NCBI GenBank assembly: GCA_019633425.1
Contig: WSUB01000035.1
Location: 62,001 to 126,000, forward strand
Origin: Tulasnella sp. 424
Lineage: Eukaryota > Basidiomycota > Agaricomycetes > Cantharellales > Tulasnellaceae
Reading direction: 5' to 3'
DNA length: 64,000 bases
Shown here: positions 45,615 through 57,324 of the stretch, in pieces
Layout: each line of letters begins with the position of its first letter
How positions within the stretch are numbered: position 1 is the first letter of the stretch
Program-made: the position numbers and the translations under genes
The notes under the pieces: generated by a model
What the model was told of the DNA's origin: nothing
Databases searched by the model: none
What the model saw: the letters and a program-made list of their open reading frames with translations, nothing else

Positions 45615-47773
45615 CTATTTCCGATGGTCCTCCACTCTCCTTTCTTGGATCTTAGAGCTTGCGTACACGCCCGCCAGAGCAAGGGAGACCAAATACACCC
45701 AGATGAGTTGGCCACCCAGAGGATGAAATTGAGGGTCTTTTGACACCGTAAACAGTATCCTGGTGGAACGGATCAGCAAAACCGGTGGAGCAAATCGAGC
45801 GCTGTACGCAAATGGACGTACGTTGCGACTGTAGGTCCTAACGCTCTCATAGAGCTGGCGACCATTTGCGCGACCCCGTTCACAGCCCCCAGACTTGTAC
45901 GAGAAGGGGCCGATCGGCTGACGAGGATCATATTACACCTACCCATCAGCAGCGTAAGCCAACTCGCTGACCAATGATGAATAACCCAGGCAATGAAGAT
46001 CGGCTCACGCAAATATAACGTCTCCACCGCACTTTGTTATGACCATCGCTGCGATGCCGGCTTTAGTAGCTAGCCCCGGTTTGCCACCTGTAGCTTCCGC
46101 TTCCCAAGCTGCCAGTTTCGAAACAAGCGGGAAAAGAGTAACCATCACCACTTGCAAACTCATACTAGCTCGATACAATGCTACAGTGCCAATTCGGCGC
46201 TGCAAGGGCGGAAAGATAACCAGATTGGTGAAAGTGCCTAGAACCGAAACGGACGACAAGATGATCCCAATTTGAGAGGTCTGAAACACGAGGTCGTTGC
46301 AAACATCGGTGACAAGCACGTTCCAGAAGAAGGACCACTTACCGTGAAGCTCACTCCGCCTTTTGCAATAGGCATGTAAAGCCAAAGGACCCACACGGCA
46401 TCCATCGACGCCGTGACAAGGGCCAGAAAAACGTACGAAACGAGTATACGTCTGATTATAGGGTCCCGAACTATTTCTGATGCTGTCATACGCCGCTCCA
46501 TCGTCGAGTCTGGCTTCGCTTGCTCTTCTTCAGCTTGCAGTACAACATTATCGCGAGAGGTTGAACCGTAACCCGTTTGGGTGGCGGTTGCAGAAGATGC
46601 GGAGGAAGATGCAATTGGCTGAGGCTCCCGATGCTTGCGACCAAGAGTCTATTAACCGGGGTTAGCGTACCAAGATCTCACTGCAGCTGGAGATACGTGC
46701 CTCTTCGAAGAATAAGTAGCCAGCGAGCCATCCTAGCATCGTTATAGATGCTCCTGCGAGACATGGAAGCAAATACGGATATGTGACCAACAGACTCCAG
46801 TTCCCGAAAAGACGAGGATATTGCTCCGCAGGTCGACTGTCGAGCTAGCTTCTTCAGTAGTCTGATATTTCAAACAGGGTGTTACATACGCTAAGAACCC
46901 GCCTATAAGGGGTCTAATTTCCTTTGTCAGGAATCGGACAAGCAGGTCGAGAATGATACTGACGCTGATATGGCGCCAACGGACCAACTAAGCGCTAAAA
47001 ATGGGAATGCCTGGCCTTGATTCGTTTCATCCGTTAGTTCAGCAAGTGCGCTAGTGAATTAGAAAATGTTTCATCGAGTTTCCCGGAGAATTGTTACTGG
47101 TATAACAATATAATACCTTTTGAGGACTCTGTAGTTTGCCCGTCAGTGAAATCATCCAAGTAGTAAACAGACGAAACAAGCGCTTACGCTACGTTTCCAT
47201 TCGAAGCCCCAATAAGAAAGCGAAACACCAAGATGGAAGCAAAGTATTTTGAAAGTCCAAAGAGCGATGTGAACAAAGCCACCCCGATCAAGCCGGTTAA
47301 AAGAACAGGCCGTCTTCCGACGCGGTCTGAAAGGGAGCTCCAAGAGTAGACTACGAAACATGGGAGGCGTTTCAGTAAAGCATTGCTATACTTAGAATTT
47401 TGGGCATGGAGATCTTCCATACCTGTACATAATTGCGCGAGAGCAAACGTTCCTTCTACCAAGCCACTGGAATACCCCGGGTTACTGATGCCGACAGATT
47501 CGATCATTTGATTGATGAACGGAAAGATCTAAAGGTAGAAATACGCTTAAACAGGCTCCTAATAATGAAAGAGTTGTAAATACTGACTAGGTTGTACGAT
47601 ATGGGCTCTGAAAACCTCATCCAGCAGAGGACGAATATTTGTCTCTTCGGAAGTGGAGTTATATAGGGTGCGCTGACGGATTTGAGGGACTCTTCATCAA
47701 TGCTAACGTCGTCTTCGGTTTGAACAGCTGTTGGTGTGGTCGAAAGGAGCCTTTTGTGCTCGCTGATAGTCAT
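45615..47773 (-). CDS. MFS transporter, drug/H+ antiporter-like
   Basis: This gene encodes a predicted 517-aa membrane transporter. The eleven exons are 47588-47773, 47423-47528, 47188-47350, 47117-47128, 46964-47050, 46890-46913, 46701-46836, 46343-46648, 46009-46280, 45822-45938 and 45615-45759, and every phase fits. Two exons are tiny (12 and 24 nt). The intron 46649-46700 begins with GC, and the phase (FFEE-TLGRK) is right only with this choice. Motif A is SDRVGRRP (about residues 105-112), followed by GASNGNVAVLKSALAELTDETN and PLIGGFLA. The central loop is Ser/Glu-rich. The second half contains RSAPSRTSLGAVNGVAQM. It resembles fungal and plant ZIF1-like or tetracycline-resistance-like carriers. 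The substrate is unknown. Confidence 0.85.
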
Positions 47774-48765
47774 TCTGCTGATGGGATGGAGTTGTCCAAA
47801 AGTAACTGAGGTGGTAGGTAGGTAGTTGGTAGGAAAGTCGCACGTGTATGGCGCGCCGGTCCCGCACCGACCAAAAATCGAACATCTCACGTACCGCTAA
47901 CCATATCCGGAATCATACATCAGCAAAACCGTCCGTAAATCGTATCTGCTTACACCGCCTTGTAAGACCCGTAAGGTCCGTAAGGTCCGCAATTTTGGGG
48001 ACCAATCCCATAATGTATTGGGAATGTCCTCTGAAGGGTGACGAGTCGTCCCAATCCTTGCGAGAACAATGAACTTTACGATTACCGTAAGGATTGCGCC
48101 AAACTCGTACTTCTGAGGTAAAACTAACCGATGTGTGGGGATCCTGTCGCAAGGTTGGCGACTCCCCCACCAAGGGCAAGGCTTGCTGCCAACTGGCACA
48201 GCGACTGCAAGAGATATAAAGTATCGCAGGATGAAGACATTCATTCTATCGATATTGTCAAACCGGACATGTTACACATGCGATTGCGGCTCAATCAGCT
48301 CCGTTGGGCGATTTCACTGCGATTGCGGCTCAACCAGCTCCTTGGGCGATTTCATGAACGAATGGAGTAGTATGTAAAACATAAAACGCAATTGACTGGA
48401 ATATAAGCTATTGATAATGACAGATGCAAATAATAAAAAGAGAGAGGGGCAGGAGAGGCAGGAGAGCACGCTAGCACGTCATTTTATCAAGAAAATATGT
48501 ACAACGGAAGATCAGCTACGAGATAGCACCGTTAATCGGGTGAAGACTATCCCGGTGTTTTGCCAGAGAAAGCTCACCAGGCAAGGAATAGTAGTGTAGG
48601 CCCTTTGGAGAGATCTTTTTCAGTGGATAATCCAGCCCTTTTAGTCCCTGGTGCAAGAGCAACGCATCCTTGATATCGCCAATGATGTCCACGTCTCTAC
48701 GACACTCTCTTTAGAAGTTGAAGCATATATACGTAGCAGTATAAAAAGGGGTCAGCAAAACTGGG
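47774..48765. other. Intergenic region
   Basis: Promoter side of the 11-exon MFS gene and spacer. It contains a two-copy direct repeat at 48280-48354. No gene was recognised. Confidence 0.5.
48280..48354. repeat. Two-copy direct repeat, about 37 bp each
   Basis: Copies at 48280-48316 and 48319-48354 share gcgattgcggctcaa and gggcgatttca, with two differences. It may be a simple local duplication. Confidence 0.7.
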
Positions 48766-49320
48766 TCATGGCAACGGCCATTTAATCAACGGACGCCTGC
48801 AGAGAGATTGGTTATACGTCGGTGAACGCTTAGGCGCCGTTGCTCGGTCCAGTCCGATTACAAATTACAGTGCAATATCCCTGGTGCACCACCAGAACCG
48901 AGAAAGACCTGGCCGGATGTGGAAAAAAAACGGAACGCTCTAGATTCTTGGGTGTCGTACGCCAATGGGTTCGGGTTTGAGCCTCGGGAAGCACTGGAGA
49001 AAGATACCGAATTGGGGAGAAATATACTTGGAGGCGATATTGGGTGTCATTGGGTCAGGTGCCCATTTTATGGTGGGGATATGGGAGAGTTTGGCAGAAA
49101 TGTCTTTCGGTGTACAGGTTGTCAGAAGGTACGCGACTCGAGTGAACGCCAGAACTTGCAGTAGAAGCGACGGTCACAGGTTTAAAGGCATTTTACTGTA
49201 GCATTGCTTGCCAGAGACTGTGAGTAGACCCAGTCGAGGAACAACGGGGCCTTAGCGTAGTCATACTCTATCGCTAGGCATTGGAAGCAAGGTACCCATC
49301 GGTCAACATGTCGGACATAG
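48766..49320 (+). pseudogene. Truncated copy of the MYND-type gene
   Basis: Matches the last third of the gene at 50175-52128, starting abruptly at the equivalent of base 51571. Kept pieces include DWLYVGERLGAVARSSPIT, GCHWVRCPFYGGDMGEFG and the final FYCSIACQR...HWKQGTHRSTC exons with their introns. A frameshift near 48925 (run of eight A) breaks the frame, and the N-terminal two thirds are missing. It is therefore a broken duplicate. Confidence 0.8.
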
Positions 49321-50174
49321 AACATGCGTGGCGGAGCAGCGCAATTGCCATGCGATGATCGCAAGGCATTGCTGCCAAGATGACCCTCGTGGTGGATGGC
49401 TACAAAGAAGAAAACACATTTCTGTTGCTCTCGTGTTTCGCAACTACTCGAGACAACGTTCGAAATCTGACAACAATAGGCTAAAGAACTGAATGTATGA
49501 TGTTCCGAAGAGGCTGTATTCGTGGTGCTACGGCAAACTAACAATTGTGAAACCCGGTAGACTATAATTCAGTCAACTGAATAGCGCTTAGATCCTTGAG
49601 TGGGATGTACCCTATCGAAGGCGACCCTTGGCCAGATTGGTTGGACTTGGTGGAGATAATTCTTACGGCAATTGTTGAACACTGCCGGGATTTCCGGACG
49701 TCCATACTCAAGTCGGCGAATAGCCTCTTCTCTGAACAGCGTAATTCTTCTCAAGACCACTACGGGTCCGAGGGCACAAGCAAGACTGTTACTTTTGGCT
49801 ACCTGGCTGCGAGAAAGAAGCGCTACTTATCAGGATAACCTCATTGCACCGAATACTTGGAAGAGGAAGCAACGGTCCATCTTTGCGCAGAAGCTTCCAG
49901 TTCGGGGAGTCTGAGTCCCAGTGCTCTGCCGCAGATGGAGCTATGGAAATCCAATCACTTCCCTAAAGTAGGCAATGCACATGGGGTGCTAATGCTTCGG
50001 TTCTAGGGGCACACCAACCGTGGGACGTGGATGCAACGGCTTTTTACGAGGCGGATGGATCGGGGCTGGCGAGCAACCCAACTACACGTGGATGAGGGTT
50101 GGCGAGAGGGCCAACGAACCGTGACCTCTCATTGAAAGCTATTAACTACCAAAAGCCCTTCCTCTCCGTTTCCG
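49321..50174. repeat. Duplicated flank upstream of the MYND-type gene
   Basis: Continues the duplication to about 50008 and matches 52129-52989. Both copies hold a plus-strand frame (49602 on; 52410 on) starting near PIEGDPW and sharing FRTSILKSANSLFSEQRNSS. In this copy it runs out of frame after about 77 codons. Bases 50060-50115 contain two ggttggcgag/gagcaaccc hairpins like those in the insertion at 11536-13023. Confidence 0.6.
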
Positions 50175-52128
50175 ATGTTGCGGATCCTGCAAAACATAGC
50201 AGCGCAGTACAGGAGCTCGAACTCGGTGGAAAAAATAAAGCTTAATCGATCGCTCCTAAAAATATTGGAGACCTATCCAAACGACGTCAGTGACCGCAAC
50301 TTGCGAGAGGCGGGTTTAGCGGAGCAAGCTCTTCATGCTGCAATAAAGGCTCCTCGGGGAGCAAGTTGGGGCTCCGTAAGTATATCACACCAAACGAGTG
50401 GTTAATTGGACAGTTGCTAATACTCGGAATCCAGTCACACTCGAAACTGGCTCGAAACGCTATTGTAACGCTGGCCAGGGTCGTCACCAAGTTGGACCTG
50501 CTCTCGGATGGATACGTCTTTGCTCAAGAATTGTTAGAAAGCTTCGAATCAATAGCACGCAAGACAATTGAACTCGCCGTACAGCCACAGGATAACAAGA
50601 TCGTACTTACGGGCTACCCATTCCCAGTTACTATCACTGGTCTGCCACGGATACTACAGCCACAGGTGGAATTTTTTCCCACTTACGGCCCGCTGCTTCA
50701 AATAATAGTTGCTCTCTTGTCAAACAGCAACTATTCTACTGTGTATGTGCCCCATCCGATTCACCTCCTTGAGGCTTGACCGGTCACTTATGGCTGCTGC
50801 GAACAGCTTAGCCTCCCCTGCCGCCCCAGCAATTCTCAAGGTCCTTCTGCAATCCCTTTTAGCCTCAGTCCCATATGGGCTCTTCCCTGCTAGCCACGGG
50901 GTTACGTATCGGGCCCTCGCATATAACGTTTCCAGGACACCCGTACAGGCCTCCGGTCACGCGCCTCAAACGATCCTAGAAAAACTCGAAGCCGAAACAA
51001 AAGATATCTTGAGCCAATGCCCCGTCGAATCTCTCGTCGAGCAGATGAATAGATTCTTAGGAGAAATTCAGGACTACAGCAGCCTTCAAGACTTTTACTA
51101 TGTCGTCACAAGATTTCTCATGACCGGCCACGGGCTGCAAGTGAATCTTCTACGCCACGGCAGACTACATATTCCCATGGTTAATGCCTGGTGGAGAGTG
51201 GGCCGGGTTGTCAATTTGCAAATCCGTCTTCACGACGCAACAGCGCCTTTGTCCGCCGATCCCTTAGCGCTAAAAACCATCGACGAGTACGTATTGAGCT
51301 GCGCGGAGTCAACCGGGAACTCAACGCTTGATTTGCAGGTTACTGTCAGTCCTCAAATCTCGAGATATTCAACGACAGGTGCTTATAGACCTCCTCGATG
51401 AAGGGGACCTCATGCACCTCCTTGGTCGTGTGGTCTCCCTACGTGATTTGAGCCCCGAGGCGGACACTTGGTATCCAAGTAGGTCGCCGTTACATTTCTA
51501 CCTTCATAATTAATAATGGCATATTATTTCAGTTACATGGCAGTATTCAGTGATTCGACGCTTAGCGATGATGTGCCGAGGCCACCGGAGTTTAATCGAC
51601 GGACTAGTGCAGGGAGAGTGGTTATACGTTGGCGAACGCTTAGCAGCCATTGCTCGCTCCAGTCCAATCACGGATGATACCGCAGCATCTCTTCGACAAC
51701 AGCATAACTGGAGTACATTCCCGGAGCAGTTGCGAAAATGGGACATTTTGGATCTGTGGTCGTCGTACGCCCGTGAACTAGGATTCGAGTCCAACGAAGC
51801 GCTTGAGGAAGAGAATGAATCGCGCAAGGCTGCACTTGGAGGCGATGCTGGGTGCCATTGGATAAGGTGTCCGTTCTATGGGGGAGATATGATCGAGTTT
51901 GGCATCAATGTCTTGCGGTGTACAGGTTGTGGGGAGGTAAGTGATACGGTGACACGCCCGAACATATGGTAGAGGCGCCGCTCACAGGCTTGAAGGCATT
52001 TTACTGTAGCATTGCTTGCCAGAGACTGTGAGTAAACGCACTCGAGGAACAACGGGGCATTAACGTAGTCATACTCTATCGCTAGGCATTGGAAGCAAGG
52101 TACCCATCGGTCAACATGCCGGGCATAG
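50175..52128 (+). CDS. MYND-type zinc-finger protein
   Basis: This gene encodes a predicted 539-aa protein of the kind that is abundant in agaric fungi, with an alpha-helical N-terminal region and a C-terminal zinc finger. The exons are 50175-50375, 50435-50742, 50807-51338, 51379-51478, 51533-51936, 51996-52027 and 52086-52128. The intron at 51339-51378 is short (40 nt) and its exact donor is uncertain. The finger reads CHWIRC, then RCTGCGE, FYCSIACQ and HRSTC (about residues 490-537), with the pairs split over three exons. MYND fingers bind proline-rich partners; the role of these expanded fungal proteins is unknown. It is the only long plus-strand gene left of 57 kb. Confidence 0.78.
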
Positions 52129-52989
52129 AACATGTCTAGCGGAGCGGTGTGACTGCCAGGCGATGATCGCAAGGCATCGGTGCCAAGATGACCCTCGTGA
52201 TGGATGGCTACAAAGAAGAAAACATATCTCTGTCGCACTTGTGTTTCGCAATGACTCGAGACAACGTTCGAAATCTGACAGCATTAGGCTAAAGAACTGA
52301 ATGTATGATGTTCCAAAGAGGCTGTATTCGAATTCGTGGTGTCACGGCGTGTGAAACCCGGTAGGCTAGTATTCAGTCCACCGAATAGTGCTTAGATCCT
52401 TGACTGGGTATGGACCCTATCGAAGGCGACCCTTGGTCAAAGTGGTTGGACTTGGTGGAGATAAGTCTTATGGCGATTGTTGAACACTGCTGGGACTTCC
52501 GGACGTCCATACTCAAGTCGGCGAATAGCCTCTTCTCTGAACAGCGTAATTCTTCTCAAGACCACTACGGGTCCGAGGGCACATNNNNNNNNNNNNNNNN
52601 NNNNNNNNNNNNNNNNNNNNNNNNNNNNNNNNNNNNNNNNNNNNNNNNNNNNNNNNNNNNNNNNNNNNNNNNNNNNNNNNNNNCCATACTCAAGTCGGCG
52701 AATAGCCTCTTCTCTGAACAGCGTAATTCTTCTCAAGACCACTACGGGTCCGAGGGCACATGCAAGACTGTTTACTTTTGGCCATCTGGCTGCGAGAAAG
52801 AAGCGCTACTTCTCAAGATCCTCATTACACTGAATACTTGGAAGAGGAAGCAACGGTCCATCTATGCGCAGAAGCTTCCAATTCGGGGAAGCTGAGCCCC
52901 AGTGCTCTGCCCCGGATGGAGCTATGAAATGTAATCACTTCCCTGGAGCAGACAATGCACGTGGAGTTCTAAAGCCTCGGTTTAGGGGT
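52129..52989. repeat. Duplicated flank downstream of the MYND-type gene
   Basis: Counterpart of 49321-50008. A plus-strand frame from 52410 (MDPIEGDPWSKWLDLVEI...) is interrupted by the N gap. Without the gap and its repeated flank it would be about 103 codons, ending in AQKLPIRGS. The two copies differ by many amino-acid changes and a frameshift, so coding function is doubtful. Confidence 0.55.
52585..52683. other. Assembly gap (99 N) between identical flanks
   Basis: The 78 bases before the gap (52507-52584) and the 78 bases after it (52684-52761) are identical. This is expected when two contig ends that overlap are scaffolded without being merged. The true genome may have no gap and only one copy. 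Confidence 0.85.
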
Positions 52990-55900
52990 GGAGGAGAGGC
53001 GAGAGTATGGATGGGAAGATTCGATTGGAGGGTTGGGGATATCGAGTGGGAACGGGACGAGAAAGGACGACATGACCGGTTAGCTCCCTAAGCTTAGTCC
53101 TAATTGGGATACGTTCACCCGCAGCTGGAGGGGTCGAATGGATTCCCCTTTATGTCATATTTCTTCTTCCGCAGGTGTGAAGTGGTACGATGCTGCCGGG
53201 CCCGGGACTGCGAGAGTATTTTGCATTACCGAACGCTCGCTTCCTGAAAGAAAACCCACCCCCGATCACACACGTCTTCGCTAAAAATATTTCTATTCCG
53301 GGGATTGTTTGGTGATTTCCAGAGGCTAGCACGGCGATCTTCCCCGCGGATCCCCAAAGGCCTTTTCCTGCCACGCCTCGAAGGAAGCCAAGTGATGAAG
53401 AAGAGATGCTGCATGGGTCCAGGAAGTGGGGGGGTGACGAAAGCGCAATATCGTTTGCGTTGGTTCGCGTGGCTTCGCGCGGGGCGAGCGGAGCAGATCG
53501 CTCTTAGGGCGTGGCAATGGCAGTGGGTAACCTTCTTTCGATCGGCCTGCTGACTGAATGGGGGACATGTGGCGTGGTTTCTTTTCTGCTTTTGTCTTTT
53601 TGCGCGGAAGATCCACTTGCCCCTTTTCGACTTTTCCTCCTTCACACAAAGCTTATGGCTCCTCTCTCGGTGCGGTCAGGGGAAGCAAGAGCATAAATTC
53701 AAGGGGAATCACCCCGAGCTGACCACATGATGAGCGATATTATGAGGCTAAACGATCAAGCAGCTCGGCTTGCACTAGAAGGGAGAGAGAGAGGAGGCCG
53801 TGCCGGAACTACGAACGCCGGGGGACAGGCAATGCGCAGGGCTCCAAGAAGAGAATTCTTTGACGTACGGACGAGCCAATCAATGCTTCTTGCAGAGTCT
53901 ATACGCCAAATTCTCGGATTTGTGTGCCACTCTACGTACCCCAAGAGAGAGCGCATGAAACAAAGGCCCGACGAGTTCCTATCACCCACGACACCGGGAG
54001 GTACCGCCCCTCCGCTGCGATCAATCAAAGGGATGCAGCCAGGTAGCCGCTATTGAGGAACGGAAGGCTAGTGTTTTTTTCCCAGTAGAATATACCGATA
54101 TGAGCAAGATATGAGGGACGGCAGCCAAGCCTGGAGAGGAAATCGGGGAGCGCGGGCCCAGATTGGCATTGAAACACGTCGGCGGTTGAAAGCCGATAGA
54201 GAATAGAGAAACGCAGGACTTCCGGTTGAGCTGTATCATAGACGTTGTAGGAAACCAGCTCTTGGAGTAGTGGAGAACGGTGACCAAGCTGTCAAGTTGC
54301 GTTCGGCGTAGTCGGTGCGACGGGAGTGTTAAGGCAACCTTCGTTTGTTCGCACGCCGTCGGAGCTAGCGGAGTTTCCCACCCTGAGTTCCCGTCGGCTG
54401 ACGCCATACCAATTCCAGGACGTTGCGCTTTTCGGGGGTGGTCCCTGCAGTGCTGATAGCGTTTACGGCATTTGCAAGGACATGAACTCTTGGTTCATGA
54501 GAGGGTCGTTTTCTTTCTCGGACTGTGCTGAGGGACGTTCGTCTGCTCTGAGATCTTTGGGTTGTGTGTGTGTGCCTCGTCGCAGCAGTTTTCGGAGCGT
54601 CCGGGCCGTCTGGTTGCCGCATCCGGAGTCTGTGCCTTTTGGTGGTGGTGGCAGTCGCGCTCTCTGCTTGGCGACTCGTTTGACAGCAGCGACCTGGTCG
54701 TCTCGGTAGCGCCCGGTTCCGCCGTAAGAGTAGCTGATGATGTCGATCGCGGCCGGCCACCGGGTCGGTAGTCGTCGAATAGCGTCACCCATCGCTTCCA
54801 TCAAAAACCGACCCTGGCTTCGCCGCTTGGCCCTCTGAGTTGAGGATATTGCTGAACCGCTGCGGTGGGTATTGAGGGTTGGTTCGGCTTGAATACGGGT
54901 AGGTCGTTAATAAACTCGCTGATTGGATAACAGTGAAACCGCTGGAGATCGAGAAGACCTTTTGAATTGCAAGTAGGTTGAGAGTAGGCCGTGCGCATGT
55001 GTGGCTTTTTTTTTTTAATTTTGTTGCTATGGCTGCGATAACGTATCTCTGTCATGGGTTTTGGTATTCCGAAGGTTCTGCTCCCTAGTGAACGAATAGA
55101 ATACATCGAAGACTCCGGCGCGATCGGAAGGCAAATGATAAGCAAAGAGTACAAAAGCAAACAACAGCGTTGCAGATCTTCCTCGGATTGAAGCAACGTT
55201 TCTGACGTATCAGTTCGGGGAAGCTCTGTCGAAGCTCTCCGCGCACCATGCGTCTGAAGGCCTTGGGACGGAAATCCGTTCTCATGACCCCCGCCAATCT
55301 CCCACCTCTCCTCAACGAAGCAGCGAAAGCGGACCCGATCGAGCGTCGGTCTTGTCCGCCTGGTCCCGAAAATATCAAATTTGTAAGACTTCGGAGACCT
55401 TTGAGACCGTGGGCGCCGTGGTTTCCACCCTAATGGGGTACACGCTTGAACTTGAAGGCACCGTTTATCCGAGACATTTATAGAGACGATAACAGGATGT
55501 GTAATACTTGTCCTCGGAGGTGTTCTTGACGAGCCCACGGATGGAGGCGCTCCCTGCTGTGAACGCGCCGGGCAATCAAGCTCTCAGGGTGCAAAACGGC
55601 ATATAGCTCAAGTACCGGCAGCATGAGCCTTTTGCCCAACTTTGTCAGAGAGGAAACCGGAAGTGTGGAATGAGCAGCGGCGGCCAGTCCGGATCATAAA
55701 TAATGTGCAGTGTAGCGAGCCCTGGCTCGTCGAATGGTTGGGGGTTAGGAATCTGCTGGCCTGTAGTCAACGTCTTGGAGACACGCCCAGCGATTCATAT
55801 CAAAGGTCTTGGAGCGTCAAGAATCTTGGCGCGAAGTAGTAGGGTAAGGTTCACGGAGATCTTTCTTCTAGCTTTTGGGCGCGCTCGAAGCCGCCCTCCA

Positions 55901-57324
55901 AATCCAGAACTCCGTCTAGCTTTAGCCCGGAATCGTCAGGTGCCGCTATACTTTGGAGATGACGTCGTCACGACAAGGCAACGAAAGAAAACAAAACAAA
56001 TAAAATACCGAGTTGCTTGTTCCTTACGTTCCTCGTTTAGGTGATGGACCTTGCAACCGATCAAGGCCTGACTTGGTTTAAGTAAACGGGGATCAGGCGC
56101 CGTGGTGCCCATGATCAAAGTCGCAGCAGGCACGGTATAAGTGGGCACGACTGGAGTCATGTACGTTGGTGGCTGTGGGTACGAAAATGCCTCGTTTCGT
56201 TTGGTACACCGGAATTGAAGCTTCTGGCAGTCAAGGCGACGAAGATGTCCCGAAGTGAGGTCTCACGAAGCACTTTGAAGACGATCAGGGCATTTCATGC
56301 GGCGTGGGAACCGCCGCACGTGCACCCCAGAGGCTAAAGATCCAATTTCTTGGGAAGCCAGTCGAGATTCCATCGAATGGTCAAAGATAGGGTGCGTCGC
56401 TGCTGTCATTGACGACGACGAAGGGCATTCGTAGCTGTCAGCGTTGTACGTCTATGAACTGGAACTCCTGCTACAGCGTTTAGCACATGGCCCTTTGTCA
56501 TTCAGAAGTGCCTGGGGTGTCCCGATCAGGTTGAATGGGGGGAGAAGCTCGCCGCATGGATAGGTGGGTGGGTGGAGGACTGGAGGATGGGACCTGAACG
56601 TCAGCGAGTCTGCTACCATCATTGTTCGTAAATATCGAGCCTGACGACGGCGGCAAGATCCTGGATGCACACAAACAGCAGAAGAATTCTCCAAGGGTTG
56701 GGGAAGTGGAGGGGGATTTCCGGTACGAGGTCTCAGCCGGTGCAGACCTGACCCTGAGCGCTTTTACGGGACGCTTCCCAGCTGTCAAGAATCAGCTTCA
56801 AACTCGCAAATCTTCTTTTTTTTTGCATTCTGCTCTTCACTCATCTTACCATGCTTTCCTGCTAGACTCTTTTCCCTTCAGAACTCAGCTTCTCGTTCTC
56901 TCTGTCTCGCCATCGTCTTCCAACACTAGCAATCCTTGCGGTTGCATAGTTCGTTGCTGTGAGTACGTTTAGCTGCAGGGGTGCCTTCCAATGACCACCG
57001 TGCCGACGATTCTCCTCGCTCACCTCGGCCCCTCCTTGGAGACTATTCCCTTCTAGGCATCTCCTTTCGTCGTTTTCTTCTCCAATTCATTCAAACCGCG
57101 CGAAGGTATTTCCTCCAAAAGACTCGGTCTTTCGTGCAATCTTCCTCACCTTCTTTGCTTGCTTTCCAGTTTCTTTCGATTTGGACTGCTCCCAGTCTTC
57201 CAACCGCCGTCCTCCCTTCCACTCCTTTTGCTCTCCTGTTTTATTGGATCCACCACCTTCCTTTGCATATTTCTTCTCTTTCAACTGTAGCAACACCCAT
57301 CATTAAGGCGGTTGGGACACGGCA
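52990..57324. other. 4.3-kb stretch without a convincing gene
   Basis: Contains many overlapping frames of up to 245 codons on the minus strand (54801-55538). None has a recognisable domain, a plausible signal or an exon structure that could be trusted. Bases from about 56790 on are pyrimidine-rich and are probably the promoter and 5' leader of the large gene that starts at 57325. No transposon ends were recognised. Confidence 0.4.

Noticed and set aside
48280..48354. CRISPR-like or satellite array
   Set aside because: There are only two copies with a two-base spacer, in a eukaryotic genome.
50742..50807. Frameshift in the MYND-type gene near 50.75 kb
   Set aside because: A 64-nt intron with gtatgt donor, a CTTGAC branch-like site and a cag acceptor restores the frame, so no break is needed.
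52410..52895. 161-codon frame spanning the N gap
   Set aside because: It exists only because the gap length happens to keep the frame between two identical flanks.
54801..55538. 245-codon minus-strand frame in the gene-poor region
   Set aside because: There is no recognisable domain, the composition is rich in Arg, Ser and Pro as in chance frames, and competing frames are present on both strands.
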